64,000 nt of DNA from Rhizobiales bacterium 62-47 (GTDB lineage Bacteria > Pseudomonadota > Alphaproteobacteria > Rhizobiales > Xanthobacteraceae), in the NCBI GenBank assembly GCA_001899255.1, contig MKVX01000023.1:343660-407659 (forward strand), in the 5' to 3' direction. The translations under genes were made by a program, and so were the position numbers. Of this stretch, positions 15,682 through 25,166 are shown piece after piece. Every line of letters starts with the position of its first letter. Within the stretch, counting starts at the first letter, position 1. Under the pieces are notes generated by a model that ran no database searches, had not been told where the DNA came from, and saw only the letters and a program-made list of their open reading frames with translations.

Positions 15682-16851
15682 TCAAGCCGCCAGGGCCCGC
15701 ATTTCAGCGTAGAGATCCGCCTTGCCCTCGAAGCCGATGCCGGGCAGCTCCGGCATGGTGATGTGGCCATCGACGACGCCAACGCCATCCGGAAATCCAC
15801 CGTAGGGCTGGAACAGATCGGGATAGCTTTCGTTGCCGCCGAGGCCAAGACCCGCCGCGATATTCAGCGACATCTGATGGCCACCGTGCGGAATGCAGCG
15901 GCTCGGCGACCAGCCGTGCGCCTGCAACATCGCCAAGGTGCGCTGATATTCGCAAAGCCCATACGACAACGCGCAATCGAACTGCAGCCAATCGCGATCC
16001 GGCCGCATACCGCCATAGCGGATCAAGTTACGCGCATCCTGGTGGCTGAACAGATTTTCGCCGGTCGCCATTGCGCCCGGATAGAATTCCGCCAGCGCCG
16101 CCTGCAACTGGAAATCCAGCGGATCGCCGGCTTCCTCGTACCAGAACAGCGGATAATCGCGCAGCATCCTGGCGTAGGCGATTGCAGTTTCGAGATCGAA
16201 GCGGCCGTTGGCATCGACAGCGAGTTGCGCTTGCGATCCGATTTCCTTGAGCACAGCTTCGATGCGCTGCCGATCTTCGGCAATCGACGCGCCGCCGATC
16301 TTCATCTTGACGACGTTGTAGCCCCGATCGAGATAGCCGCGCATCTCGCCGCGCAGCATCGCAAGATCCTTGCCGGGATAATAGTAGCCACCCGCAGCGT
16401 AGACGAACACGCGCGGTTTCGCCGTGCGAGCATGACGTTCGGCGAGCAAGCGAAACAGCGGCTTGCCGGCGATCTTGGCCACCGCATCCCACACCGCCAT
16501 GTCGATGGTGCCGACGGCAACCGAGCGCTCGCCGTGACCGCCCGGCTTCTCGTTCGACATCAACGCCGCCCATACCTTATCGGGATCGAGATTGTCGCCA
16601 CTATCATCGAGCAGCGATTGCGGCTCGGCTTCGGTCAGCCGGGCGGCGAAGCGTTCGCGGATCAAACCGCCCTGCCCGTAACGTCCGTTTGAGTTGAAGC
16701 CATAACCGACCACCGGCTTGCCGTCGCAAACGACATTGGTGACAACCGCGACGAGGCTGGTCGTCATCTTGGTGAAGTCGATATAGGCATTGCGGATCGG
16801 CGACGAAATCGGCTTGGTGACTTCACGCACATCGACGATGCGAAGAGGCAT
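15682..16851 (-). CDS. tarD: D(-)-tartrate dehydratase-like enolase-superfamily enzyme
   Basis: The 389-residue protein carries the mandelate-racemase-type layout: N-terminal capping domain, then a barrel with the catalytic KxK in YNVVKMKIGG, metal ligands in AVDANGRF, WYEEAG and ATGENLFS, and the general acid/base His in IPHGGHQMS. Sequence such as ITKPISSPIRNAYIDF-like N-terminus and GGHGERSVAVGTIDMAVWDA closely resembles what I remember of TarD from Bradyrhizobium, which dehydrates D(-)-tartrate to oxaloacetate. The start is ATG 16851. Confidence is high for the superfamily and good for the function. Confidence 0.82.
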   Translation of the reverse strand: MPLRIVDVREVTKPISSPIRNAYIDFTKMTTSLVAVVTNVVCDGKPVVGYGFNSNGRYGQGGLIRERFAARLTEAEPQSLLDDSGDNLDPDKVWAALMSNEKPGGHGERSVAVGTIDMAVWDAVAKIAGKPLFRLLAERHARTAKPRVFVYAAGGYYYPGKDLAMLRGEMRGYLDRGYNVVKMKIGGASIAEDRQRIEAVLKEIGSQAQLAVDANGRFDLETAIAYARMLRDYPLFWYEEAGDPLDFQLQAALAEFYPGAMATGENLFSHQDARNLIRYGGMRPDRDWLQFDCALSYGLCEYQRTLAMLQAHGWSPSRCIPHGGHQMSLNIAAGLGLGGNESYPDLFQPYGGFPDGVGVVDGHITMPELPGIGFEGKADLYAEMRALAA

Positions 16852-16919
16852 GACGCAACTTTTCTACTCGAGAACGAAAGCAGGATCGATGATCGATCCA
16901 ATATGCATCGGTGCCGCGA

Positions 16920-17182
16920 TCAACTCTCGCCGTCACGGAAATACGGTTCGACTGCACCGCTGATCTTGATCGTCAGCGGGTTGCCATGGCGATCCTTCGC
17001 CGTTCCTGCCGGCACGCGAATCCAGCCTTCGCTGACGCAATATTCTTCGACGTTGGTTTTTTCGACGCCCTTGAAGCGGATGCCGATATCGCGTGACAAA
17101 ACCGTCGCATCGTAATACGGGCTGCGCGGATCGGTGGACAAACGGTCAGGCAGTTGGCCCGCCGCCGGATTGGTTGTTTCGT

Positions 17183-17186
<4 letters not shown>
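16920..17186 (-). CDS. DUF3297 family protein
   Basis: A small 88-residue protein (LPDRLSTDPRSPYYDATVLSRDIGIRFKG ... VPAGTAKDRHGNPLTIKISGAVEPYF in full span) of a family without known function. Its ATG overlaps the stop of the glutathione peroxidase gene as ATGA, so the two are translated together. The pairing suggests an oxidative-stress role, which is inference. Confidence 0.85.
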
Positions 17187-17659
<473 letters not shown>

Positions 17660-17689
17660 CGCTGCGGGCTCTCTCTGGATGCATCGGTG

Positions 17690-19090
17690 CTAGCTGATGG
17701 GATCGATCGGCGACGGCGGCGTGCCGCCTGCTTCGATGGCCTCGCCCGCCAGCAGGCACAGATCCTCGCGATAGCGTCCCGCGACGACCTGCACACCGAC
17801 CGGCACGGGACCGACCAACCCGGTCGAGACGGTGAGGCCCGGAAGTCCCATGAAGGGGATGCCGACTTGCGGCATCTGCGCGCGCCAAACTCGCGCAAAG
17901 GAAGCATCGTCCTTGAGATCGAGTTGATCGGGGAACGGCAATTCGCCGGACACCGGCATCACCAGCACGGCATATTTCGCGAGGAAAAGCTGCCAGTCCC
18001 GCGTCAGTGCCGCGCGCCGTTGCACAATCGCCGAAAGTCCTGCCGCATCGAGCGGATGCACCCGGTCGCGGCTGCCGCGAAGGCACGCCAGCGCGCCCGG
18101 GTCGCCTTCGCGTTCGGCTGCGGCCAACATCGCTTCGAAACCGTCGCCGAGCCAGAACTTCCGTTGCAGTTCGGCAGCTTCGTTGAGCGGCGGTGTGTTG
18201 TCGATTTCCTCCACCGTCCAGCCAGCGCTTTGCAGCCGCCGTGCGGCATCCTTCAACGCATCGATGACGTCCGGGACTGTCTCGAGTCCATCCGGCCGTA
18301 GACACAGTGCAGCGCGGCGCGGCATCGGCGGTCCTTCGAGCGGCGCAGGTACCCACCACGGATCGCGCAGATCCTGTTGCGACATCACAGCGAGCGCGAT
18401 TCGGAGATCGCCAATCGTCCGCGCCAGCGGGCCGGAAACAGCGGAAATCTGCGGGCAGAGCGCTCGCTCCGGCAGCGATGGGTTATGCGCAGGGATGCGA
18501 CCGAGCGTCGGCCGCAAGCCATGGATGCCGCAGGCGTAAGCCGGATAGCGCACCGATCCGGCAATGTCGGTGCCGTGGCCGATATGGCCGATACCCGCGG
18601 CCGTCGCGGCGCCGGCGCCACCCGAGGAGCCGCCCGGCGTGATGCCGGGATCGCGCGGATTCTTCGTATGGCCGTGCAGTTGATTGTTGGCGAACCAGCG
18701 AAACGAGAATGCCGGCGTGTTGGTGCGGCCGACAATTACCGCACCGCCGCGGCGCAGGTTCGCGACGACGGGATTGTCTTCCTTCGCGATGTGGTCGCGC
18801 TGCGCCTTGATGCCGTTGGTGGTCGCAAAGCCCTGCTGATCGACATTGACCTTGATCGTCACCGGCACGCCGGCCAGCGCGCCGGGGTCATCGCCGCGCG
18901 CAATCGCCTTGTCGACCGCAGCCGCCTGCGCCAGCGTATCATCCGGCCGATGATCAACCACCGCGTTGATCTTCGGATTGACCGCGTCGAGCCGCTCCAG
19001 CGCCGCCGTTGCGGCCTGCACGGCCGAAACTTGCCGTGACCGAACCAGCGCCGCGAGCTGGGTCGCCGAGAGTTGCCACAGAGGCCGCAT
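17690..19090 (-). CDS. Amidase signature-family hydrolase
   Basis: The 466-residue enzyme has the Ser-cisSer-Lys triad of the amidase signature family: Lys in VPVTIKVNVD, the Gly/Ser-rich ITPGGSSGGAGAATAAG with the cis-Ser, and the nucleophile Ser in GTDIAGSVRYPA. ATG 19090 is chosen because AAGGAG (complement of 19098-19103) sits seven bases upstream; the frame could begin 14 codons earlier. These enzymes hydrolyse amides to acid and ammonia. The target is unknown, and the region contains several other carboxylate enzymes. Confidence 0.9.
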   Translation of the reverse strand: MRPLWQLSATQLAALVRSRQVSAVQAATAALERLDAVNPKINAVVDHRPDDTLAQAAAVDKAIARGDDPGALAGVPVTIKVNVDQQGFATTNGIKAQRDHIAKEDNPVVANLRRGGAVIVGRTNTPAFSFRWFANNQLHGHTKNPRDPGITPGGSSGGAGAATAAGIGHIGHGTDIAGSVRYPAYACGIHGLRPTLGRIPAHNPSLPERALCPQISAVSGPLARTIGDLRIALAVMSQQDLRDPWWVPAPLEGPPMPRRAALCLRPDGLETVPDVIDALKDAARRLQSAGWTVEEIDNTPPLNEAAELQRKFWLGDGFEAMLAAAEREGDPGALACLRGSRDRVHPLDAAGLSAIVQRRAALTRDWQLFLAKYAVLVMPVSGELPFPDQLDLKDDASFARVWRAQMPQVGIPFMGLPGLTVSTGLVGPVPVGVQVVAGRYREDLCLLAGEAIEAGGTPPSPIDPIS

Positions 19091-19197
19091 CGTATTGCTC
19101 CTTGAGTTGGATCGTTTCTTGTCTTGCGGCATCCTACCCGCAACCGGCCCCGGCGCAAATTGGCGCGGCGCTTTTCGCAGGTCTCATCAGAAGCCCA

Positions 19198-19458
19198 TCA
19201 GTGCACGATGTCGGGAGCATCGTCGGATGGATCGGCGATCACTTCCGCGAACGGCAACTCCAGCACGACCTCACCGTCGGCATCGCTGACTTCCAGAACG
19301 GCCTTGAGCAGGTGCGGTGACGTCGCCTCCGCGAGCAGCAATTCGCGGATCGTGGCGCGCGCCACGTGCCACGCCTGATCCGGGTCGCGAAGCTCCTCGC
19401 CTTCAGGATCGAGCAGCAATTCTTCGCCAATGCGGGTATTGAAGAAATATCTCGGCAT
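19198..19458 (-). CDS. DUF6894 family small protein
   Basis: An 86-residue acidic protein starting MPRYFFNTRIGEELLLDPEG, which is the hallmark of DUF6894, a family abundant in Bradyrhizobium and relatives. The ELRDPDQAWHVARATIREL segment is the conserved helix. Function is unknown. It is divergent from the LysR-family gene with about 158 bases between. Confidence 0.8.
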   Translation of the reverse strand: MPRYFFNTRIGEELLLDPEGEELRDPDQAWHVARATIRELLLAEATSPHLLKAVLEVSDADGEVVLELPFAEVIADPSDDAPDIVH

Positions 19459-19616
19459 GGTCCCGATCCGCCGTTTCCGGAGCCCAATGTGGCGGCGATC
19501 ATGACGTTACGCAACCTCGATCCGGACGACCTGCGCTCCTAGTTCGAAGGGCCCCTCGTGGCTGCGCGCCATCCATTGTATCGTATGGCCAAGAACACAA
19601 CGCTCCGAGTGCGGCC

Positions 19617-20681
19617 ATGATGCGACATGACGACCGAACCTCCGAAGACCAGACCGGCAATATCGTCGTGCCGATCGACCTGCATTCGGCGGCCAGCAAG
19701 ACGCGACGCTCGGAAATCACGCTGCATCAACTCCGGGTGTTCTGGACCGTAGCGCACGCGGAAACCCTGACCAAGGCAGCCAAGCAACTCGGCCTGGCGC
19801 AGCCTTCGCTTTCGCAGCAACTCTCCAAGCTCGAAACCATCTCCGGCACACGCTTGTTCGATCGCCGCTCCAATCAATTGAAATTGACCGAAGCCGGCGC
19901 ACACCTGATGCCGAAGGTCGAGCTGGTGCTGCGCAGCATGGGCGAATTCGAAGACAGCCTCAGCGAACAGTTCGACGGCTCGCGCGCAACTATCCGCCTT
20001 GCCGGGGTCCACTCGATCCTGAGCGTCATTCTGCCGACCGCGATGCGGCGGCTCTACGACAAATTTCCCGATGTCGATTTCGATATCCACGAGCATGCCC
20101 CTGCGGACGTTCTGGAACTGCTCAACTCGCGGCGCGTCAACATCGGCCTGATCGCCAGCAGTTCGATTCCACAAGCCAACGAAGGCTTTTTGCGCATTCC
20201 GGTGGTCGACGATCCCTATGTGCTGGTGGTGCCCGAACGGCTTCACCTTGCCAAAATAAAGCACCCCGACCGCGACCTTTGCGCCGCCGATAAGGCCATT
20301 CTCAATCAGGTGATCCAGTTCGTTTTCGGCAGTCCCCACGCCAAGCAGACCGCAGGCTGGTTCGACGACATGCTGCCGGATCATCGCGTCATCGCACAGT
20401 GCCGCAGTTTCGAGGTGGCGATCCGGCTGGTCCGCGCCGAACTGGGCGTCTGCCTGGCACCCGCGCTGTCGGCCATGGTCGGCGCGCAGCCGCTCGATGG
20501 CGTCAAGCTGTATCGGGTCGCCATGCCTCCGCGACAGATCGTGGCGCTGTTGCCGTCCCAGTACCGGCGTATCGAACCCTATGCGGCGTTCCTGGATGCA
20601 CTGCGGCAGGCGGGAGCGGATTTCACCATGCCGGCTACGCTGGCCACTCCGCCGTTCCTGCGCAAGGCTGCGAAAAACTAA
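19617..20681 (+). CDS. LysR-family transcriptional regulator
   Basis: This 354-residue regulator has an N-terminal helix-turn-helix (ITLHQLRVFWTVAHAETLTKAAKQLGLAQPSLSQQLSKLE, within residues 33-75) and a periplasmic-binding-like effector domain. The N-terminus is about 30 residues longer than usual (MMRHDDRTSEDQTGNIVVPI). It lies just upstream of pqqA in the same direction, and a LysR-type box sits between them, so control of the PQQ operon is a reasonable inference. It could also act on the divergent DUF6894 gene. Confidence 0.9.
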   Translation: MMRHDDRTSEDQTGNIVVPIDLHSAASKTRRSEITLHQLRVFWTVAHAETLTKAAKQLGLAQPSLSQQLSKLETISGTRLFDRRSNQLKLTEAGAHLMPKVELVLRSMGEFEDSLSEQFDGSRATIRLAGVHSILSVILPTAMRRLYDKFPDVDFDIHEHAPADVLELLNSRRVNIGLIASSSIPQANEGFLRIPVVDDPYVLVVPERLHLAKIKHPDRDLCAADKAILNQVIQFVFGSPHAKQTAGWFDDMLPDHRVIAQCRSFEVAIRLVRAELGVCLAPALSAMVGAQPLDGVKLYRVAMPPRQIVALLPSQYRRIEPYAAFLDALRQAGADFTMPATLATPPFLRKAAKN

Positions 20682-20732
20682 GCGGCGTCCGCTGCATTGC
20701 AACAATGCGGCGATCGTCGCGCAAAGGTTCCT

Positions 20733-20749
20733 GATAGGCATTTCCTATC
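20733..20749. promoter_or_regulatory. Candidate LysR-type box upstream of pqqA
   Basis: GATAGG-N5-CCTATC is a perfect dyad. Its inner part ATA-N9-TAT fits the T-N11-A pattern (T20735, A20747) bound by LysR regulators. It is 83 bases before the pqqA start and 51 bases after the lysR stop. Confidence 0.5.
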
Positions 20750-20831
20750 CGCGCCATAGATGGCTAACTTTCCGCCAGCCCGTACATTTTACACGTGCGG
20801 CAATCGTGCTGCACCGCTCTGGGAGATCGAC

Positions 20832-20912
20832 ATGGCCTGGAAGACACCGAAGATTGTTGAAGTGCCGGTTGGCATGGAAATCAACATGTACGCCTGCGCG
20901 GCCCGCAAGTAA
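20832..20912 (+). CDS. pqqA: PQQ precursor peptide PqqA
   Basis: A 26-residue peptide, too short for automated tracks. It has the Glu16-x3-Tyr20 pair (EINMY) whose side chains are joined by PqqE to begin pyrroloquinoline quinone synthesis. The start MAWKTPKIVEVPVGMEINMY matches the family. GGGAG ends 7 bases before ATG 20832. PqqB follows after 39 bases. Confidence 0.97.
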   Translation: MAWKTPKIVEVPVGMEINMYACAARK

Positions 20913-20951
20913 GCAGCTTCGCGACGACCTGCCCGGTCCAGGAGCGATGTC

Positions 20952-21881
20952 ATGCTTCGTGTTGTCGTTCTTGGAGCCGCGGCAGGCGGCGGTGTGCCGC
21001 AATGGAATTGCGGATGCCGGATTTGTAACGCCGCGCGGGGCGCACATCGCGAATTGCAAAGTACCCAGTCATCGATTGCCGTCAGTACCGATGACAAGCA
21101 CTGGTTTCTGATCAACGCGTCGCCGGATTTGCGGCAGCAACTCATCAACACACCGCGGCTGCATCCCAAGGCGGGAGCATTGCGGCATTCCCCGGTTGCC
21201 GGCGTCATTCTGACCAACGGTGAGGTCGATGCGGTGGCGGGCCTGTTGTCGCTGCGCGAGAGTTCGCCGTTCACGATCTACGCGCATCGGCAGGTGCTGG
21301 CGATCCTCGACAGCAACAGCATCTTCAATGTGCTGAACGAGAAGCACGTCCGCCGTCAACCGGTCGCTGTCGACCGCGCGTTCGCGCCGCAACTACCCGA
21401 TGGCTCACCATGCGGGCTTGAGATTTTGCCGTTCGTCGTGCCGGGCAAGCGCGCATGGTATCTCGAAGGCAAGCCGCATCCCGGTGGCGATGCCACCGAA
21501 GGCGACACGCTCGGACTGCGGATCACAGAGACCGCCAGCGGCAAGCATTTCTACCATCTCGCCGCCTGCGCGCGGGTAACGCCGGAGCTGGCCGCGCGCA
21601 TCAAGGGCGCGCCGCTGGTGTTCTTCGACGGCACAGTGTGGCGTGACGATGAGCTGATCGCTGCCGGTATCGGCCAGAAGACCGGTCAGGCGATGGGCCA
21701 CATAGCGATGTCCGGCGAGAGCGGCGCCATCGCCGCATTGTCCGGCCTCGATATTGCGCGGAAGATTTTTCTGCATATCAATAATTCCAACCCGGCGCTG
21801 CTGCACGACTCGATCGAACGCAAGACCGCCGAACAAGCGGGGTGGGAAATCCCCGCAGACGGGATGGAGATCGTGCTTTGA
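20952..21881 (+). CDS. pqqB: PQQ biosynthesis protein PqqB
   Basis: This 309-residue metallo-beta-lactamase-fold protein has the PqqB N-terminus (MLRVVVLGAAAGGGVPQWNC) with the Cys-rich zinc site GCRICNAARG, the family's incomplete histidine motif ILTNGEVDAVAGLLSLRE in place of HxHxDH, and the C-terminal HINNSNPALL. PqqB has been shown in other bacteria to hydroxylate the cross-linked Glu-Tyr product. It is the second gene of the operon. Confidence 0.97.
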   Translation: MLRVVVLGAAAGGGVPQWNCGCRICNAARGAHRELQSTQSSIAVSTDDKHWFLINASPDLRQQLINTPRLHPKAGALRHSPVAGVILTNGEVDAVAGLLSLRESSPFTIYAHRQVLAILDSNSIFNVLNEKHVRRQPVAVDRAFAPQLPDGSPCGLEILPFVVPGKRAWYLEGKPHPGGDATEGDTLGLRITETASGKHFYHLAACARVTPELAARIKGAPLVFFDGTVWRDDELIAAGIGQKTGQAMGHIAMSGESGAIAALSGLDIARKIFLHINNSNPALLHDSIERKTAEQAGWEIPADGMEIVL

Positions 21882-22642
21882 TCGCAACCACCGCATTCTC
21901 GCTCGCCACCGACAAGCCGTTGCAGAGCGCCACCGATCTCGAAGCCGCGCTGCGCTATATCGGCAAGACGCGCTATCACAATCTGCACCCGTTCCATCGC
22001 CTGCTGCACGGCGGCAAGCTGAACAAGGGCCAGGTGCAGGCGTGGGCCCTCAACCGCTATTATTATCAGAGCACCATTCCGATCAAAGATGCCGTCGTCA
22101 TCTCGCGCTTCCGCGAACGCAACATCCGCATGGAATGGCGGCACCGCATCGAAGATCACGACGGCGATCCCGGTAGCGAGGGCGGGATCGAACGCTGGCT
22201 GAAGCTGACCGAAGGGCTCGGACTCGACAATGCTTATGTCGAATCCGCCGAAGGTATCCTTCCCGCCACGCGCTTCGCAGTGGATGCCTATGTCCATTTT
22301 GTCCGCGACCGCACGCCGCTGGAAGCCATTGCGTCGTCGCTCACCGAACTGTTCGCGCCGCACCTGCATGAGGAACGCATCTCCGGCATGCTGGCGCATT
22401 ATGACTTCGTCAATCCGGACATCATGAGCTACTTCAAGCGCAGGCTGGAACAGGCGCCGCGCGATGCCAACTTCGCGCTCGACTACGTCAAGACCCATGC
22501 GACGACACCGGCCGAGCGCGAAGCGGTCTGTAACGCGCTGATCTTCAAGACCAACGTGCTTTGGGTGCAACTCGATGCGCTGTATCATGCCTATGTCGAT
22601 GGCCATGTGCCTCCCGGGGCGTTTGTGCCTGCGACGACCTGA
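21878..22642 (+). CDS. pqqC: Pyrroloquinoline-quinone synthase PqqC
   Basis: This 254-residue cofactor-free oxidase catalyses the last step, ring closure and eight-electron oxidation of AHQQ to PQQ. It shows the conserved YHNLHPFHRLLHGGKL, WALNRYYYQ, EWRHRIEDHDG and SLTELFAPHLHEERI segments with the active-site His and Arg residues. The start is TTG 21878: it overlaps the pqqB stop as TTGA, GGAG lies eight bases upstream (21866-21869), and the resulting length is the usual one. Confidence 0.95.
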   Translation: MIATTAFSLATDKPLQSATDLEAALRYIGKTRYHNLHPFHRLLHGGKLNKGQVQAWALNRYYYQSTIPIKDAVVISRFRERNIRMEWRHRIEDHDGDPGSEGGIERWLKLTEGLGLDNAYVESAEGILPATRFAVDAYVHFVRDRTPLEAIASSLTELFAPHLHEERISGMLAHYDFVNPDIMSYFKRRLEQAPRDANFALDYVKTHATTPAEREAVCNALIFKTNVLWVQLDALYHAYVDGHVPPGAFVPATT

Positions 22643-22652
22643 AAGCTGACCG

Positions 22653-22970
22653 ATGGCTGCCTTGCGAAGCCGACATATCAGCGTGACCGAGGCGAGCCGC
22701 CCGATGCTGCCGCGCCACGCCAAACTTAAATTCGATGAAACCCGGCAGCGCTGGGTTATACTGGCCCCGGAACGCGTGCTTGCTCCGGACGATATCGCGG
22801 TCGAGATCCTACAGCTTTGCGACGGCCAACGTGGTGTGGCGCAGATCGTCGATCAGCTTGCAGCCAAATACGCTGCGCCGCGCGACGCCATCGGCACGGA
22901 CGTCATCGCCATGCTGCAGGATCTCGCCGACAAGGGATTCCTGACCGAAGCGCGGGAGAAGGACACATGA
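22653..22970 (+). CDS. pqqD: PqqA-binding chaperone PqqD
   Basis: A 105-residue protein with the PqqD fold (PMLPRHAKLKFDETRQRW, APERVLAPDDIAVEILQLCDG, GVAQIVDQLAAKY, MLQDLADKGFL), a RiPP recognition element that presents PqqA to PqqE. It follows pqqC by 10 bases and overlaps pqqE as ATGA. Confidence 0.95.
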   Translation: MAALRSRHISVTEASRPMLPRHAKLKFDETRQRWVILAPERVLAPDDIAVEILQLCDGQRGVAQIVDQLAAKYAAPRDAIGTDVIAMLQDLADKGFLTEAREKDT

Positions 22971-24175
22971 GCCCGACGCTCACCGATGCAACGCCGCTCG
23001 CCGCCGATCCGAACGACGGCTTGAACGTGCTGGAATCGCGCGGTTCGACAGCGGAGACTTTCGGCATACCATTAGCGGTGCTAGCCGAGCTGACACATCG
23101 CTGTCCGCTGCAGTGTCCTTATTGTTCAAATCCGGTCGAGCTGGAACGGGCCAGCGGCGAACTCAGCACCGAGGAATGGAAAAAGGTTCTCAGCGAACTG
23201 GCTGAGATCGGCGTGCTGCAGATTCATTTTTCTGGCGGTGAGCCGACCGCACGCAAGGACCTCGTCGAACTGGTGCGCCATGCCACCGAGGTCGGGCTTT
23301 ACACCAACCTGATTACATCAGCCGTGCTGCTGACCAAAGACAAGCTGGCGGCGCTGGCTGACGCCGGACTGTGCCATGTCCAGATCAGCTTCCAGGGCAG
23401 CGAAGCCGATATCGCGGATCGCGTCGCCGGCTTCCGCAACGCCCATGCGCAAAAGATCAAAGCTGCGGGCTGGGCGCGTGAACTCGATCTGCCGCTCACT
23501 GTGAATGCGGTGATGCATCGCCAGAACCTGCATCAATTGCCGGACATCATTCAGATGGCGGTCGATCTCGACGCCGATCGGCTCGAAGTCGCCAACGTGC
23601 AATACTACGGCTGGGCGCTGAAGAACCGCGCCGCGTTAATGCCAACGCTGGAGCAGATCGAAGAAACCAGCCACATCGTCGAGGACGCCCAAGTTCGGCT
23701 CAAAGGCATCCTCACCATCGACTACGTCGTACCGGATTATTACGCCCTGCGACCGAAGAAATGCATGGGCGGCTGGGGGCGGCAATTCTTCAACATCTCG
23801 CCCACCGGGAAGATCCTGCCCTGCCACGCCGCCGAAACCATCACCGGGCTCGACTTCGAATCGGTGCGCAGCAATCATTCGATCGCCTGGATCTGGCAGA
23901 ACTCGGATGCCTTCAATCGCTATCGCGGCACCGGCTGGATGCCCGAACCGTGCCGGAGTTGCGAGTTCAAGGAAGTCGATTTCGGCGGCTGCCGCTGTCA
24001 GGCATTCGCGCTGACCGGCGATGCGGGCAATACCGACCCGGCGTGCACGCTCTCGCCGATGCACGAGCAGATCTTCAAGACGGCGGAGACCGAAGCATCC
24101 GGCGACGTCAATCGCTTCATCTACCGCAACTTCAATGGCGGCACGCCGGAAGCGGACGCCCAACATGACGCCTGA
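22967..24175 (+). CDS. pqqE: PqqA peptide cyclase PqqE (radical SAM)
   Basis: This 402-residue radical SAM/SPASM enzyme forms the C-C bond between Glu and Tyr of PqqA. The radical SAM cluster motif is CPLQCPYCS; the SPASM domain contains CMGGWGRQFFNISPTGKILPCHA-type and CRSCEFKEVDFGGCRCQAFA cysteine patterns (each read in pieces). ATG 22967 overlaps the pqqD stop. No PqqF/PqqG M16 peptidase gene is near. Confidence 0.97.
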   Translation: MSPTLTDATPLAADPNDGLNVLESRGSTAETFGIPLAVLAELTHRCPLQCPYCSNPVELERASGELSTEEWKKVLSELAEIGVLQIHFSGGEPTARKDLVELVRHATEVGLYTNLITSAVLLTKDKLAALADAGLCHVQISFQGSEADIADRVAGFRNAHAQKIKAAGWARELDLPLTVNAVMHRQNLHQLPDIIQMAVDLDADRLEVANVQYYGWALKNRAALMPTLEQIEETSHIVEDAQVRLKGILTIDYVVPDYYALRPKKCMGGWGRQFFNISPTGKILPCHAAETITGLDFESVRSNHSIAWIWQNSDAFNRYRGTGWMPEPCRSCEFKEVDFGGCRCQAFALTGDAGNTDPACTLSPMHEQIFKTAETEASGDVNRFIYRNFNGGTPEADAQHDA

Positions 24176-25151
24176 CGCGACGGGTACCGCCAAATCCGGT
24201 CATCGCACCGAGCCGCTCAAGCCGCTGACCAGCGGCGTGCTTCCGGTTGGCGACGGTCACGAGATCTATGTCGAGACCGTGGGCCGCGTCGGCGGGCTAC
24301 CGGCCGTATATCTGCACGGCGGTCCCGGAAGCGGCTGCCAGCCGGATCATCGCCGCCTTTTCGATCCGAAGCGATTTCATGCGGTGCTGTTCGATCAGCG
24401 TGGTGCCGGGCGCAGCACACCGAAGGGCCGGCGCGAAGCCAATACATTGCCGCATCTGATCGCGGACATGGAAGCCATTCGAAATAACCTCGGCTTCGAG
24501 CGCTGGATGGTTGTCGGCGGTTCATGGGGTGCCACGCTGGCCCTCGCCTACGCCGAACAATATCCGCACCGGGTCAGCAGCATCGTGCTGCGCGCAACAT
24601 TCCTCGGCACGCGTGCCGAACTGGAGACGGCGTTCCTCAGCAATCTGCCGCGGATCTATCCCGCGCTGTACGAAGATTTCCTGAGCTTGCTTTCGTCGGA
24701 TCAGCGGCGGCAGCCGCTCGATGCCTACTGGCAAATGATCCTCGACCCCGATCCCGCGATCCATGGTCCTGCGGCGCGCGCGTGGCACGATACCGAACGC
24801 ATCCTGTCCGAACACACGCCGAAACGGGACCGGCTCGATCTTGAAGCACTCCGTTCTTCGCAGGCGCTTCCCTCGACGCCGTTCATGGAGGCGCATTATT
24901 TCCAGAACGACTGCTTCCTCGCACCGGAGCAGCTGATGCGCGACGCCGGCAAGCTGCACGGCATCCCCTGCATCATCGTGCAAGGCCGCTACGATCTGCT
25001 CTGTCAGCCATCGACCGCGCACAAGCTTGCCGCAGCATGGCCGGCGGCTGAACTGCGCATCGGTGAGAATGCAGGCCATTCACTCTACGATCCTGGCATA
25101 CGCGAAGCGGTTGCGCAGGCGATCTCGGACTTGGCAGCCCAAAAGCAATAA
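24165..25151 (+). CDS. Proline iminopeptidase-like alpha/beta hydrolase
   Basis: This 328-residue S33-family protein has the oxyanion loop YLHGGPGSGCQ, the DQRGAGRS segment, nucleophile GGSWGATLALAYA, the Asp in VQGRYDLLC and the His in ENAGHSLYD. Such enzymes remove N-terminal proline. It starts at ATG 24165, inside the last codons of pqqE (11-base overlap), so it is certainly part of the pqq operon. PQQ synthesis requires trimming of cross-linked PqqA, and no M16 peptidase is encoded here, so a role in that trimming is tempting, but it is inference. Confidence 0.88.
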   Translation: MTPDATGTAKSGHRTEPLKPLTSGVLPVGDGHEIYVETVGRVGGLPAVYLHGGPGSGCQPDHRRLFDPKRFHAVLFDQRGAGRSTPKGRREANTLPHLIADMEAIRNNLGFERWMVVGGSWGATLALAYAEQYPHRVSSIVLRATFLGTRAELETAFLSNLPRIYPALYEDFLSLLSSDQRRQPLDAYWQMILDPDPAIHGPAARAWHDTERILSEHTPKRDRLDLEALRSSQALPSTPFMEAHYFQNDCFLAPEQLMRDAGKLHGIPCIIVQGRYDLLCQPSTAHKLAAAWPAAELRIGENAGHSLYDPGIREAVAQAISDLAAQKQ

Positions 25152-25166
25152 CAAGGAGACCCGACA

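Noticed and set aside
19500-19542. Short frame MTLRNLDPDDLRS resembling an antitoxin start
   Set aside because: Only 13 codons before a stop, no toxin gene nearby; too short to support.
22817-22966. Longer start for pqqE
   Set aside because: The added residues lie inside pqqD; ATG 22967 gives the family length and an ATGA overlap.
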